Below, piece by piece: positions 17,506 through 26,627 of a stretch of 64,000 nucleotides of DNA. This stretch comes from Nocardioides daejeonensis (GTDB lineage: Bacteria; Actinomycetota; Actinomycetes; Propionibacteriales; Nocardioidaceae), in contig NZ_QHKZ01000003.1 in NCBI RefSeq assembly GCF_003194585.1, positions 372,001-436,000 of the forward strand, read 5' to 3'. Position 1 is the stretch's first letter; each line of letters begins with the position of its first letter. A program made the translations under genes and the position numbers. Below the pieces are notes generated by a model. The model had not been told where the DNA came from. It ran no database searches and worked only from the letters and a program-made list of their open reading frames with translations.

Positions 17506-19323
17506 ATGCCCTTCCTCACCCCTGTGGTCCCGGACGTGGACCCCCAGGAGTTCCTCCAACGTCCCCACCAAGAGCGCATCAAGTTCCTCTCCCAGTTCTG
17601 GGCGGAGAACGGCTTCGGCACGCAGAAGATGGTGCACTGCATCTACATCGTTAAGCTGCTCGTCCTCTACATCGGCGGCGGCATCGCCGTCTCGGTCCTG
17701 ACCTCCGACGTCGGTGGGTACTTCGACTACGGGGCGTGGTGGAACGAGCCGATCGTCTACCAGAAGCTCATCTTGTGGACGCTCTTCCTGGAGCTCTTCG
17801 GGCTGGGCGGCACCTGGGGCCCGCTGGCAGCCCACTTCAAGCCGATGACCGGAGGCATCCTCTACTGGGCCAGGCCCGGCACCATCAAGCTGCCGCCGTG
17901 GCCCGACAAGGTGCCCGGAACCGCCGGCGCCACCCGCAGCCCCCTCGACGTCGTCCTCTACCTTGGCTGCCTGGCTGCCTACGCGTTCCCGCTCTTCACC
18001 GATGGCGTCGCAGTCGCGAACCCCACCGGCTATGGCAGCGCCAGCTACGACCTGGTGGACCCGAAGTACTTCGTCGCGCCGATCGTCCTGCTCATCCTGT
18101 GCGGCCTGCGTGACAAGATCCTCTTCCTCGCCAGCCGCGGCGAGCAGCACCTGCCGGTCCTGATCGTCTCGGCCGCGCTCGGCTGGGGCGCCCTCGACAT
18201 GGAGTTCTCGGACTTCGTCATCGCCGCCAAGATGATCATCGTCGCCATCTGGGTCGGTGCCGCGATCTCCAAGATGAACCAGCACTTCGAGCGCGTCGTA
18301 CCGCCGATGGTCTCCAACACCCCCTGGATGCCGAAGGCACTCAAGCTCAAGCACTACAAGAACTTCCCGAACGACCTGCAGCCCTCCGGCCTCGCCTGGT
18401 TCATGGCGCACATCATGGGCACCTTGGCCGAGCTGGCAGTTCCGTTGGTGCTGCTCTTCAGCCCCTCGCACGAGCTGACCATCATCGCCGCGTGCTGCAT
18501 GGTGCTGTTCCACGTCTTCATCATCTCGACCTTCCCCCTGGCGGTGCCGCTGGAGTGGAACGTGCTCTTCGCGTTCATCGCGGTGCACCTCTTCGTCGGC
18601 TTCCCTGCCGAGGAGGGCTTCGCCGTCACCGACTTCAGCGCGGCCTGGATGCTGCCGGTCCTGCTCGTGGGCCTGGTCTTCTTCCCGATCCTGGGCAACC
18701 TCCGCCCCGACCTGGTCTCCTTCCTGCCGTCGATGCGCCAGTACGCCGGCAACTGGGCCTCCGCGATCTGGGCGTTCCAGCCCGGTGCGGAAGCGCGGCT
18801 CAACGAGCTGGGCAACCCGGCGAAGAACCAGATCGACCAACTGGTCGACGGCATGGGCTACGACCCGGACATTGCCGAGATGACCCTGCAGCTCACGCTC
18901 GGCTGGCGCTCGATGCACAGCCAGGGCCGCGGTCTCTTCTCCGTGATGCAGACCTATCTGGGTGAGCGATACAACGACTACAGCATCCGCGAGGCGGAGT
19001 TCCTCTGCAACGCGGTGATCGGTTGGAACTTCGGCGACGGTCACCTCCACGACGACCAGCTGCTCGAGGAGATCCAGCGGCGCCTCCAGTTCAAGCCCGG
19101 CGAAGCCATCGTGGTCTGGGTGGAGTCACAGCCGATCCCGATCGCGTCGGGGGTCCAGGAGTACATGGTCTACGACCTCGCGCTGGGCATCGTGGAGACC
19201 GGCAGCTGGGTTGTCAAGGACGTCGTCAAGGAGCAGCCGTGGCTGCCCAACGGCCCGGCTCCGTTCACCGTCGACTGGCGTGCCGAGGTGCCGGCCGGCG
19301 ACGCAGCAGGCGCCCAGGCATGA
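17506..19323 (+). CDS. DUF3556-type multi-pass membrane protein
   Basis: This 605-residue protein has about eight to ten hydrophobic segments between residues 45 and 410, then a soluble C-terminal domain of about 180 residues. It matches the DUF3556 transmembrane family seen in Mycobacterium and Nocardioides, which has no established function; this assignment is from memory of the family. AGGAG precedes the ATG. It lies 47 bases after the acyl-CoA synthetase and overlaps the FAD oxidoreductase by ATGA, suggesting joint action on a membrane lipid or hydrophobic substrate. Confidence 0.75.
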   Translation: MPFLTPVVPDVDPQEFLQRPHQERIKFLSQFWAENGFGTQKMVHCIYIVKLLVLYIGGGIAVSVLTSDVGGYFDYGAWWNEPIVYQKLILWTLFLELFGLGGTWGPLAAHFKPMTGGILYWARPGTIKLPPWPDKVPGTAGATRSPLDVVLYLGCLAAYAFPLFTDGVAVANPTGYGSASYDLVDPKYFVAPIVLLILCGLRDKILFLASRGEQHLPVLIVSAALGWGALDMEFSDFVIAAKMIIVAIWVGAAISKMNQHFERVVPPMVSNTPWMPKALKLKHYKNFPNDLQPSGLAWFMAHIMGTLAELAVPLVLLFSPSHELTIIAACCMVLFHVFIISTFPLAVPLEWNVLFAFIAVHLFVGFPAEEGFAVTDFSAAWMLPVLLVGLVFFPILGNLRPDLVSFLPSMRQYAGNWASAIWAFQPGAEARLNELGNPAKNQIDQLVDGMGYDPDIAEMTLQLTLGWRSMHSQGRGLFSVMQTYLGERYNDYSIREAEFLCNAVIGWNFGDGHLHDDQLLEEIQRRLQFKPGEAIVVWVESQPIPIASGVQEYMVYDLALGIVETGSWVVKDVVKEQPWLPNGPAPFTVDWRAEVPAGDAAGAQA

Positions 19324-20735
19324 CCAACGCCACCGTGGTCGGCAGCGGGCCCAACGGGCTCGCTGCCGCCCTCACCCTCGCCGCCGCCGGGATGCAGGTG
19401 ACGGTGATCGAGGCGGCGGAGACCTTGGGAGGTGGCACGCGGTCCAGCGAGCTGACCCTGCCCGGCCTGATCCACGACGAGTGCTCGGCGCTGCATCCCT
19501 TCGGGCTCGGCTCGCCGTTCGCGGAGCGCTTCGACCTGGCGGGCGCGGGGCTCACCTGGCGCTGGGCCGAGCACGAGTACGCCCACCCTCTCGAGGGTGG
19601 CCGGGGCGCGGTCGCCACCCGCTCCGTCGCGGCCACCGCGGCCGGGCTCGGCCGCGGTGGTCGCGGGTGGGAGCGGATCTTCGGACCTCTCACGGAGAGG
19701 TTCGACACCATCGTCGGCGAGTTCTTCCAGCCGATGCTGCACGTGCCGAAGCACCCCCTCCACCTGGCCAGGTTCGGGCTCTGGTCCGGAGCTCCGGCGA
19801 CCATGGTCGCCAAGACGCTGCGCTCCGAGGAGGCGGCCGCGCTCTATCTGGGGGTCGCAGCCCACGCCTTCCGTCCGCTCGGCACGATCGCCTCCTCAGC
19901 GATCGGCGTGGCCCTCGGCACCGCCGCGCACCGCTACGGATGGCCAGCAGCCGAGGGCGGATCGGCGTCGATCCGGGACGCGATCCTCAAGCGCTGCGCC
20001 GAGCACGGCGTCCGGTTCGAGACCGGACGGCGGGTGAACACGATCGATGAGATCGGCGAGGCCGATGTCGTCATGCTGGACACCACACCCGGGGGTGCGG
20101 CCTCGATCCTGGGGGCGCGGCTCCCCGGGCGGGTTCGACGTGCCTACACCCGCTATCGGCATGGGCCGGGCACCTTCAAGGTGGACTTCGCGGTCGAAGG
20201 TGGCGTGCCGTGGACGCATGAGGAGAGCAGGCGCGCCGGCACGGTGCACGTGACCGGCTCGCCTGCCGAGACCGTCGCGGCTGAGCGGGCGGTGGCCCGC
20301 GGGGAGATGCCGGAGCACCCGTTCGTCCTGGTCGGCCAGCAGTTCGTGGCCGACCCCACTCGCTCTCGTGGTGACCTGCATCCGCTGTACTCCTACGCGC
20401 ATGTGCCCGCCGGATGGACGGGCGATGCAACGGAGACGATCATCCGGCGGATCGAGCACTACGCCCCCGGCTTCCGCGATCGGATCCGCGCGGTGGCCGT
20501 CCGCAGCACCACCGAGATGTCCCAGCACAACGAGAACTACGTGGGTGGTGACGTGACCACGGGCGCCAACGACGCGCTGCAACTCGTGTTCCGGCCGCGC
20601 GCCACCACGCAGCCCTACGACACCGGGGTTCCCGGCGTCTACATCTGCTCAGCGGCCACCCCGCCCGGGGCCGGCGCACACGGAATGTGCGGGTACAACG
20701 CCGCGCAGCGGGCCCTGACACGGCTCAACCGCTGA
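19320..20735 (+). CDS. NAD(P)/FAD-dependent oxidoreductase (phytoene desaturase-like)
   Basis: This 471-residue flavoprotein begins with a Rossmann FAD-binding fold (VVGSGPNGLAAALTLAAAG) and carries TLGGGTRSSELTLPG, typical of the CrtI/retinol-saturase-like amine oxidase superfamily. The C-terminal FAD segment includes CSAATPPGAGAHGMCGYNAA. The start is ATG 19320, overlapping the DUF3556 stop (ATGA); the longer frame from 19023 is a shadow. It probably oxidises or desaturates a lipid-like substrate handled by the same operon. Confidence 0.82.
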   Translation: MTNATVVGSGPNGLAAALTLAAAGMQVTVIEAAETLGGGTRSSELTLPGLIHDECSALHPFGLGSPFAERFDLAGAGLTWRWAEHEYAHPLEGGRGAVATRSVAATAAGLGRGGRGWERIFGPLTERFDTIVGEFFQPMLHVPKHPLHLARFGLWSGAPATMVAKTLRSEEAAALYLGVAAHAFRPLGTIASSAIGVALGTAAHRYGWPAAEGGSASIRDAILKRCAEHGVRFETGRRVNTIDEIGEADVVMLDTTPGGAASILGARLPGRVRRAYTRYRHGPGTFKVDFAVEGGVPWTHEESRRAGTVHVTGSPAETVAAERAVARGEMPEHPFVLVGQQFVADPTRSRGDLHPLYSYAHVPAGWTGDATETIIRRIEHYAPGFRDRIRAVAVRSTTEMSQHNENYVGGDVTTGANDALQLVFRPRATTQPYDTGVPGVYICSAATPPGAGAHGMCGYNAAQRALTRLNR

Positions 20736-20738
20736 GTC

Positions 20739-20764
20739 GGTGCGGCCCGCCCACGGGCCGCACC
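20739..20764. terminator. hairpin after the FAD oxidoreductase
   Basis: A perfect 11-bp stem (GGTGCGGCCCG / CGGGCCGCACC) encloses the loop CCCA. It starts four bases after the stop codon, between convergent genes. It has no T tract. It is a likely terminator for the acyl-CoA synthetase operon and possibly for tryptophan dioxygenase from the other side. Confidence 0.7.
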
Positions 20765-20879
20765 GCCGCCCCTGCCCCGGCCCGGATCTCGTCCCTCACT
20801 GACGTTGCCTCCTCCCTCACGAGTCGACCGATGGAGATCCGGCCCGGGGCAGGGTTCATCCGGTTCACAGAGAGACCGG

Positions 20880-21728
20880 TCAGAGCTGGGTCCGCACGGC
20901 GTAGAGCTCGGGGAAGAAGGTGAGGTCGAGCGCACGCCGTAGGAACGGCGCCCCGCTGGATCCGCCGGTGCCACCCTTCATGCCGATGATCCGTTCGACC
21001 GTCTTGAGGTGCCGGAACCTCCACAGCTGGAAGTTGTCCTCCAGGTCGACCAGCTCCTCGCAGGTCTCGTACGCCGACCAGTGCGTCTGCGCGTCGGCAT
21101 AGATCGCGGTGAAGACCGGCACCAGGTCCGGCCGGAACGTCCAGGCGCGAGTCACGTCGCGACTCCGGATCTCCTCGGGCACCGGGTAGCCACGGCGGCC
21201 CAAGTGACGGAGAAACTCGTCGTAGAGCGACGGAGCCTCGAGAGCGGCGCGGACCATCGTCTGGGCGGCCGGATCGGCGTCGAAGACCTTGAGCATCGCG
21301 GCGTTCTTGTTGCCCAGGGTGAACTCGACCGCGCGGTACTGCCAGGACTGGAAGCCGCTGGAGTTGCCCAGGACACCGCGGAACTCGACATACTCGCTCG
21401 GTGTCAGCGTGGCCAGCACCGACCACTGGTCGGCGAGGGTCTTCTGCACGTGCTTGACCCGCGCGATGGCCTTCAGCGCATGCCCGAGCTCGTCCTGCTG
21501 GAGCCAGCGGCAGGCGGCGGTGAGCTCGTGCAGGACGAGCTTGAGCCACAGCTCGGTGGTCTGGTGCTGCACGATGAAGAGCAGCTCGTCGTGGTGCTCC
21601 GGATCGCTGAGCGGGCGCTGCGCCGACAGCAGCGTGCCTAGATCGAGATAGCCCCCGTAGCTCATCCGGTCGGAGAAGTCGGTAACCACCGACTCCTCCA
21701 GCTCACGCGTGTTGTCCTGCGCTCCCAT
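20880..21728 (-). CDS. kynA: tryptophan 2,3-dioxygenase
   Basis: This 282-residue heme dioxygenase converts L-tryptophan to N-formylkynurenine, the first step of the kynurenine pathway. Family signatures include FIVQHQTTELWLKL near the N-terminus, EFRGVLGNSSGFQSWQYR in the middle and FRHLKTVERIIGMKGGTGGS near the C-terminus. The length is normal for bacterial forms. No kynureninase or kynurenine formamidase gene is adjacent, although an amidase gene lies upstream on the same strand. The start is ATG 21728; GTG and ATG alternatives further in are less likely. Confidence 0.95.
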   Translation of the reverse strand: MGAQDNTRELEESVVTDFSDRMSYGGYLDLGTLLSAQRPLSDPEHHDELLFIVQHQTTELWLKLVLHELTAACRWLQQDELGHALKAIARVKHVQKTLADQWSVLATLTPSEYVEFRGVLGNSSGFQSWQYRAVEFTLGNKNAAMLKVFDADPAAQTMVRAALEAPSLYDEFLRHLGRRGYPVPEEIRSRDVTRAWTFRPDLVPVFTAIYADAQTHWSAYETCEELVDLEDNFQLWRFRHLKTVERIIGMKGGTGGSSGAPFLRRALDLTFFPELYAVRTQL

Positions 21729-21776
21729 GAGTCGACACTACCGACCGACGGCCTGCCCGGTGCCAGCTAAGCCGTC

Positions 21777-21864
21777 GAGACGCCACTTTCAGCGGGTTGA
21801 GACGCCACTTTCAGCGGGTCGAGACGCCACTTTCAGCGGGTCGAGACGCCACTTTCAGCGGGTC
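21777..21864. repeat. four tandem 22-bp repeats
   Basis: Four consecutive copies begin GAGACGCCAC and end TTTCAGCGGGT(T/C), differing only in the last base. They fill the gap between the EthD-like gene and tryptophan dioxygenase. The period and the CCACTT core match the arrays at 45655 and 59895, suggesting one repeat family. Confidence 0.9.
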
Positions 21865-21879
21865 GGGAGTCGCCGACCC

Positions 21880-22626
21880 TCAACCGCGCACGGGCACGGC
21901 GCGTGCCGAGATCAGCGGACTACGCAGCACGACGTGGGGGTCGGCGGGTGGCAGCGCCCCGGCGACCTCGACCGGGTCGGTCAGGCAGAAGTGCAGCGCC
22001 ACCTGCAGGGCTCCCGCAGCGGGTTGCGTCACCTCGCCCGCAGCGGACCGCAGGGTGACGTCGCGGCTCGCGAAGGCCCAGGTGCCGGCGACACCGGGGT
22101 GGCGTCGTACGGCGGGGAGGGCGTCGCGGTGCCAGCTCCGGGCCTGCTCGTCCGCGGCGACGCTTCCTGGGGCGTCCACTCGCAGCACCTCGAGGATCAC
22201 ACCAGCGTGCTGGCGGTAGGGCAGCGCCTCGGCGGTGATGCTGACGCCGTCGGAGACGACGCCGCCGAGCGGCCGGAAGAAGCCGGTGGCCCGCCGTTCG
22301 GTCCAGGCCAGGTCAGGACGCCGCCCCTCCTCACCGGTGGTGCGCCCGAGCTCGAACCACTCGGCGACCGACTCGCGGACCGGATCGGCGAACCAGTAGA
22401 TCGCGACGTGATCCGCGATGCCGAGTGCCGGCTCCCGGTCGACCTCGCTCGCCTCCCGACACTCCGGCGTACGGACCCAACGGTCGCCGTGGAGCACCCC
22501 GGGCAGAGCCAGGTTCTGCGGCTGGTGATCGAGCAGGTGCCAGGCGTGGTAGTCCTCCGCCCGCGCCGCGTCGGTGACGTGCGGGAAGGAGAAGAAGGCG
22601 CGGCGACAGGTGGCGAGGCTGGGCAT
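21880..22626 (-). CDS. EthD-like dimeric alpha/beta-barrel protein, function unknown
   Basis: This is a 248-residue protein. The segment EDYHAWHLLDHQPQNLALPG resembles the Tyr-His-x-x-His-Ile-Pro region of EthD/REDY-type ferredoxin-fold proteins, and length suggests two such folds in tandem. The start is ATG 22626, overlapping the amidase stop (TGATG); the longer frame upstream is a shadow of the amidase gene. Its role is unknown; proteins of this fold often help degradative monooxygenases or act as decarboxylases or isomerases. Co-expression with the amidase is likely. Confidence 0.6.
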   Translation of the reverse strand: MPSLATCRRAFFSFPHVTDAARAEDYHAWHLLDHQPQNLALPGVLHGDRWVRTPECREASEVDREPALGIADHVAIYWFADPVRESVAEWFELGRTTGEEGRRPDLAWTERRATGFFRPLGGVVSDGVSITAEALPYRQHAGVILEVLRVDAPGSVAADEQARSWHRDALPAVRRHPGVAGTWAFASRDVTLRSAAGEVTQPAAGALQVALHFCLTDPVEVAGALPPADPHVVLRSPLISARAVPVRG

Positions 22627-24044
22627 CAGGCGAGGCGCTGCCAGGGCTGGGCTGTCTCGAGCTGCCCGGCGAGGGAGAGGAGCAGCGCCTCCTGGCCGAG
22701 GTCGGCGGCAAACTGCACACCGACCGGGAGGCCGAGCTCGTCGGTGCCCATCGGCAGCGAGATGGCCGGCATGCCGGTGGCGTTGAAGACGGCCGTCCAG
22801 GCGGCGTAGACACCGGCCTTGGCATACATGACCTCGATGTTCGTGGGGTCGAGCATACCCAGCTCCGGCGGCGAGGCGGCAAGCGTGGGGGTGAGCAGCA
22901 GGTCGTAGTCGTTGAAGAGTCGTCCCACCTCCCAACCCACGCGCTGCGAGGCGGAGAGGGCGGCTGCGAGCGCGGTGGCGGGCAGCTTGGAGTAGTGCTC
23001 GAAGAGGAGGCGGGTGAACGGCTCGAGGTCGTCGTCGGCGAGCTCGCGGCCCAGCTCGGCCAGCCGCGCCTGCACCATCGCGGTGAAGGCGACGCCCATC
23101 AACGGCGCGGCCTCTCCGCCCAGGGTGGACGGATCGTGGGGCGCCGGCACCGGGACGACGGTGTGTCCGAGGGACTCGCACAACGCGGCGGTGGCCTCGA
23201 CGACGGCAACGATGTCGGCCTGCGTCTCCGGGTTGCCCTCACCCAGGCTCGTCGCCACGGCGATCCGCAACGGCCGCGGCGGCGTACCGGCGCTGGTCGC
23301 GAAGGGAACGCTGGGCTGTGGAAGGCCGATCACCGTGCCCGGGATCCACGGCGAGGAGATGTCGAGCATGACCGCGGTGTCGCGCACCGAGGTGGTGACG
23401 ACGTGGTGGCAAGAAGCCGGGCCGCTCAGGAGCGAGGGGCGGGGGTACGGCGTCACGCGGCCACGGCTGGGTTTGAGGCCGACGAGACCGTTCATGGAGG
23501 CGGGGATGCGGATCGACCCGCCCCCGTCGCTCGCGTGGGCGACCGGCACCATCCCGGCGGCGACTGCGGCGGCCGAGCCGCCGCTGGATCCACCGGCGGA
23601 GCGACCGAGGTTGCGCGGGTTGTGCGTGGCCCCGAAGAGGAGCGGCTCGGTGCTGGGGTTCAGGCCGAACTCGGGGGTGTTGGTCGTGCCGAGCACGACC
23701 ATGCCGGCGCGCTTGTAGCGGGCGACGAGCTCGGCGTCCTGCTGGGCGACGTTGTCGGCGAAGAGCCGGCTGCCGTTGGTGTTGGGCAGGCCGGCGACCT
23801 GCATGCTGAGATCCTTGATCAACACCGGAACGCCGGTCAGCGGCCCGTCGGGCAGGCCGGCGTCGACCTCTGCCAACGCCTCCTCGAAGCGAGTCGCCAC
23901 GACGGCGTTGAGACGCGGGTTCTCCGCCTCGATCCGAGCGATCGCGGCCTCCGTGAGCTCGCGCGCACTCACCTCTCCCGTGCGGACCAGCTCCGCCATC
24001 CCGACGGCGTCGGTGTCGGGCAGCGTCATGCGGGCGTCACTCAT
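22626..24044 (-). CDS. amidase (amidase-signature family)
   Basis: This 472-residue hydrolase of the amidase-signature family cleaves amides to acid and ammonia. The Ser-cisSer-Lys triad is K77 (VLIKDLS), S153 in GGSSGGS and S177 in DGGGSIRIPAS. The glycine-rich core is complete and the length is normal. It precedes the EthD-like gene with a one-base overlap. The substrate cannot be read from sequence; GatA is unlikely because gatB and gatC are absent nearby. Confidence 0.9.
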   Translation of the reverse strand: MSDARMTLPDTDAVGMAELVRTGEVSARELTEAAIARIEAENPRLNAVVATRFEEALAEVDAGLPDGPLTGVPVLIKDLSMQVAGLPNTNGSRLFADNVAQQDAELVARYKRAGMVVLGTTNTPEFGLNPSTEPLLFGATHNPRNLGRSAGGSSGGSAAAVAAGMVPVAHASDGGGSIRIPASMNGLVGLKPSRGRVTPYPRPSLLSGPASCHHVVTTSVRDTAVMLDISSPWIPGTVIGLPQPSVPFATSAGTPPRPLRIAVATSLGEGNPETQADIVAVVEATAALCESLGHTVVPVPAPHDPSTLGGEAAPLMGVAFTAMVQARLAELGRELADDDLEPFTRLLFEHYSKLPATALAAALSASQRVGWEVGRLFNDYDLLLTPTLAASPPELGMLDPTNIEVMYAKAGVYAAWTAVFNATGMPAISLPMGTDELGLPVGVQFAADLGQEALLLSLAGQLETAQPWQRLA

Positions 24045-24146
24045 GGATACGGCTCCTCCTCGGCAGGTACGACGCCCGTCAGGCTAGGCGTGACCGGCAC
24101 CACTCCCCCGGCGGGATCCCGGAGAACGGAAGAGTCGGAGCATGCA

Positions 24147-24193
24147 CAGTGCCGTGGTCTGCTGTCACCTGGTGACAGCAGACCACGGCACTG
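24147..24193. terminator. perfect 23-bp inverted repeat with a one-base centre
   Basis: The arm starting CAGTGCCGTGGTCTGC is repeated exactly in inverse orientation around the T at 24170. It lies 24 bases beyond the stop of the secreted-protein gene and upstream of the amidase start. A cruciform or terminator role is likely; TTCTTCTCG follows on the plus strand only. Confidence 0.65.
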
Positions 24194-24216
24194 TTCTTCT
24201 CGTCAGCGGCCGTCGG

Positions 24217-24867
24217 TCACGTCGTCGCCGTGCGGAAGGCCAGCCGGGTCAGCGCGACGGCATCGGCCCGCTTGACCACCTGGCCGTCCCCGACCGTGGT
24301 GATCACCACCGTCCGACCGCGCCGCACGATCGTCAGCGCCCCTTCGTAGCCGTCGTCCGCGGTCATCCGCATCGCCGCGCGCTGCTGGCCGATCTTGGGC
24401 AGGGCCAGGCGCGAGATCGTGGCACCGTCGAGTTGCTTGCCGGAGCACAACTTGGCGAAGCGGCGGTAGCTGCCGGCGACCTTGGTGGCGTCCTTCTTCG
24501 TCTTCATCTCGAAGACCTCGAGATAGACAAGCATGTCGGTGGCGCCCTCACCGGTGAAGTCCTTCGGCATGTAGAGCGCGCTCCGCCCGCTGGCGGCCTT
24601 CGTGGACGACTCGGCGCGACAGGTCTTGCCCGGCCCCTCGACCCGCTTCGCCCGATCGACGACGCGGAGTCCGTTCGCCAACTCCGGCGCGATCTTCGCG
24701 ACCTGCGCGAGCCCCGGCAACTGCTTCGCCGTCACCGAGGAGCCCGTCGGCCGCGCAACGGGGGTGGTTGCGTCCGCCCCGGCAGGCGCCAGGACACCTA
24801 GCCCCAGCAGCACCGTCGCCGCAGCCCCTGCCGAGACTGTCTTCTTCATCATCTGTCCGGTCCTCAT
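24217..24867 (-). CDS. secreted protein of unknown function
   Basis: This 216-residue protein has a Sec signal peptide: a Lys-Lys pair, a hydrophobic stretch TVLLGLGVLAPAG and a probable cleavage after ADA near residue 33. There is no lipobox Cys. The mature part has two cysteines (near CRAESS and LCSGKQ) that could form a disulfide. The central and C-terminal parts resemble extracellular sensor domains of PknH type in pattern, but similarity is weak. GAGAGGA upstream supports ATG 24867, though the later ATGs at 24852 and 24849 are possible. Confidence 0.65.
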   Translation of the reverse strand: MRTGQMMKKTVSAGAAATVLLGLGVLAPAGADATTPVARPTGSSVTAKQLPGLAQVAKIAPELANGLRVVDRAKRVEGPGKTCRAESSTKAASGRSALYMPKDFTGEGATDMLVYLEVFEMKTKKDATKVAGSYRRFAKLCSGKQLDGATISRLALPKIGQQRAAMRMTADDGYEGALTIVRRGRTVVITTVGDGQVVKRADAVALTRLAFRTATT

Positions 24868-25032
24868 CCGAGTTCCTCTCCGTGGGTCACCCGCGCGGCG
24901 ACCGATGACTCGACCCTAGGGAGATCTGGTGCTCCGTACCCGAGTGCGGATACTCATCTCCGCCGGCCGAAATGGGCTCCGCGCCCCGCCCGGGATCGCC
25001 GGGCGAGACGCGGAAACTCAGGGTGGGCGGGC

Positions 25033-26205
25033 TCAGCGGGCGCCGAGCACCACCCCGGAGGTCGGCACGCCGGTGCCGGCGGTGACGACGACGTTGTCAA
25101 CCGCCTTCGGCTGGTTGACCGACGTGCCTCGGACGAGACGCACCGCCTCGGCGATGCCGTTCATGCCGTGCAGATAGGCCTCGCCGAGCTGGCCGCCGTG
25201 GGTGTTGAGCGGCACCGCGCCGTCAAGCTCGAGTGCCCCTGACCTGATGAAGTCCGACGCCTCGCCACGACCGCAGAAGCCGAGCTCCTCCAACTGCGCA
25301 AGGACGAACGGAGTGAAGTGGTCGTAGAGGATCGCCGCATCCATGTCGGCAGCGCTCAGTCCGCTCTGCTCCCACAGCTGACGACCGACCAGGCCCATCT
25401 CCGGGATGCCCGAGATATCGGGACGGTAGTAGGAGGTCATCATGTGCTGGTCTTCCCCGGATCCCTGAGCCGCACCGACGACGTACGCCGGCTTCTGCGG
25501 CAGATCCTTGGCGCGCTCGGCGGAGACCAACACCAGCGCCTGGCCGCCGTCTGTCTCCTGGCAGCAGTCCAGCAGGTGCAGCGGCTCGGCGATCCAGCGC
25601 GAGGCCTGGTGCTCCTCGAGGGTGATGGGACGACCGTAGAAGTGCGCCTTCGGGTTGGTCGCCGCCCGGGCCCGGTCGATCACCGAGATCCGGCCGAAGT
25701 CCTCCGAGGTCGCGCCGTACTCGTGCATGTAGCGCTGCGCGAACATCGCCACCCACTGCGCGGGGGTGGAGAGGCCGAACGGCGTCATCCACGAGTACGC
25801 CGCCCGGTCGGCATTGGTGTCCATCGGCCGGTTGGCCTGGCCGAGGCCATAGCGCTCGCCGGAGCGCTCGTTGAAGGAACGCCAGCAGACCACCACGTCG
25901 GCCAGTCCGGCGTGGATGGCTGCTGCGGCGTGCGCCACCGTGCCAGCTGCCGCGCCACCGCCGTAGCCGACCCGCGAGAAGAAGGTCAGGTCGCCGATGC
26001 CGACGTTGCGGGCGATGTGGATCTCCGAGCTGGACTCGGCCGTGAAGGTGACCAGCCCGTCGACGTCGCCGGGCTCCAGGCCGGCGTCGGCGATCGCCGC
26101 TGTGACCGCCTCGCACCCGAGTTGAAGCTCCGAGCGGCCGGACTCCTTGGAGAACTCGGTCGCACCGATGCCGACGATGGCGGTGGCGCCGGACAGGCTG
26201 CTCAT
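25033..26205 (-). CDS. ltp2: Ltp2-like thiolase-fold aldolase (lipid-transfer protein)
   Basis: This 390-residue protein has a thiolase-like fold without the usual nucleophilic Cys region. The C-terminal part (YDHFTPFVLAQLEELGFC, LNTHGGQLGEAYLHGMNGI) is typical of Ltp-type proteins. In Mycobacterium Ltp2 works with the DUF35 domain of ChsH2 to split 17-hydroxy-3-oxo-4-pregnene-20-carboxyl-CoA in sterol side-chain removal. Here it follows ChsH1-, FadE28- and ChsH2-like genes with ATGA/TGATG overlaps, so the same role is inferred. The substrate could also be another short-side-chain cyclic acyl-CoA. Confidence 0.78.
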   Translation of the reverse strand: MSSLSGATAIVGIGATEFSKESGRSELQLGCEAVTAAIADAGLEPGDVDGLVTFTAESSSEIHIARNVGIGDLTFFSRVGYGGGAAAGTVAHAAAAIHAGLADVVVCWRSFNERSGERYGLGQANRPMDTNADRAAYSWMTPFGLSTPAQWVAMFAQRYMHEYGATSEDFGRISVIDRARAATNPKAHFYGRPITLEEHQASRWIAEPLHLLDCCQETDGGQALVLVSAERAKDLPQKPAYVVGAAQGSGEDQHMMTSYYRPDISGIPEMGLVGRQLWEQSGLSAADMDAAILYDHFTPFVLAQLEELGFCGRGEASDFIRSGALELDGAVPLNTHGGQLGEAYLHGMNGIAEAVRLVRGTSVNQPKAVDNVVVTAGTGVPTSGVVLGAR

Positions 26206-26627
26206 GCTCGCTCCTCCGGAAGCTCGACCACGACGCTGCCGCTGGCGTGCGGGCCGAGGCTGTTGACGCCCTTGACCTCGACGGTGACCAGGCGACCCTC
26301 GACCGCGCTGACGGTGCCGGTCATGGTCATGGTGTCGCCGGGGTAGTTGGGTGCGCCGAGCCGGATCTTGATCCGCTTGATCACGGCTGCCGGGCCCGCC
26401 CAGGCGGCGACGTAGGACTCGACCAGGCCGTTGCTGGTGAGGATGTTCATGAAGATGTCCTTGGACCCACGCTCGACCGCGAGGGCCGGGTCGTGGTGGA
26501 CGTCCTGGTAGTCGCGGCTGGCGATGGCTGTCGCGACGATGAAGGTGCGGGTGAGCGGGATCGGGTGCTCCGGCAGGGCCTCCCCCACCGTGACCTGCGA
26601 GGCGACCCGGGTGGGCGCGACGGTCAT
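26202..26627 (-). CDS. chsH1: MaoC-like enoyl-CoA hydratase subunit (ChsH1-like)
   Basis: This is a 141-residue single hot-dog-fold protein. The hydratase motif RDYQDVHHDP holds the Asp and His expected of the catalytic ChsH1 subunit, which pairs with the MaoC-like half of ChsH2. The start is ATG 26627, overlapping the acyl-CoA dehydrogenase stop (ATGA). It should hydrate a double bond in a short side-chain acyl-CoA. Length and position fit the mycobacterial counterpart. Confidence 0.78.
   Translation of the reverse strand: MTVAPTRVASQVTVGEALPEHPIPLTRTFIVATAIASRDYQDVHHDPALAVERGSKDIFMNILTSNGLVESYVAAWAGPAAVIKRIKIRLGAPNYPGDTMTMTGTVSAVEGRLVTVEVKGVNSLGPHASGSVVVELPEERA

Noticed and set aside
17488..19050. 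A minus-strand gene opposite the DUF3556-type protein
   Set aside because: The frame is rich in Asp, Glu, His and Arg repeats typical of antisense translation and lacks domains.
22626..24044. GatA subunit of the amidotransferase
   Set aside because: No gatB or gatC genes are near, and the neighbours are an EthD-like protein and tryptophan dioxygenase.
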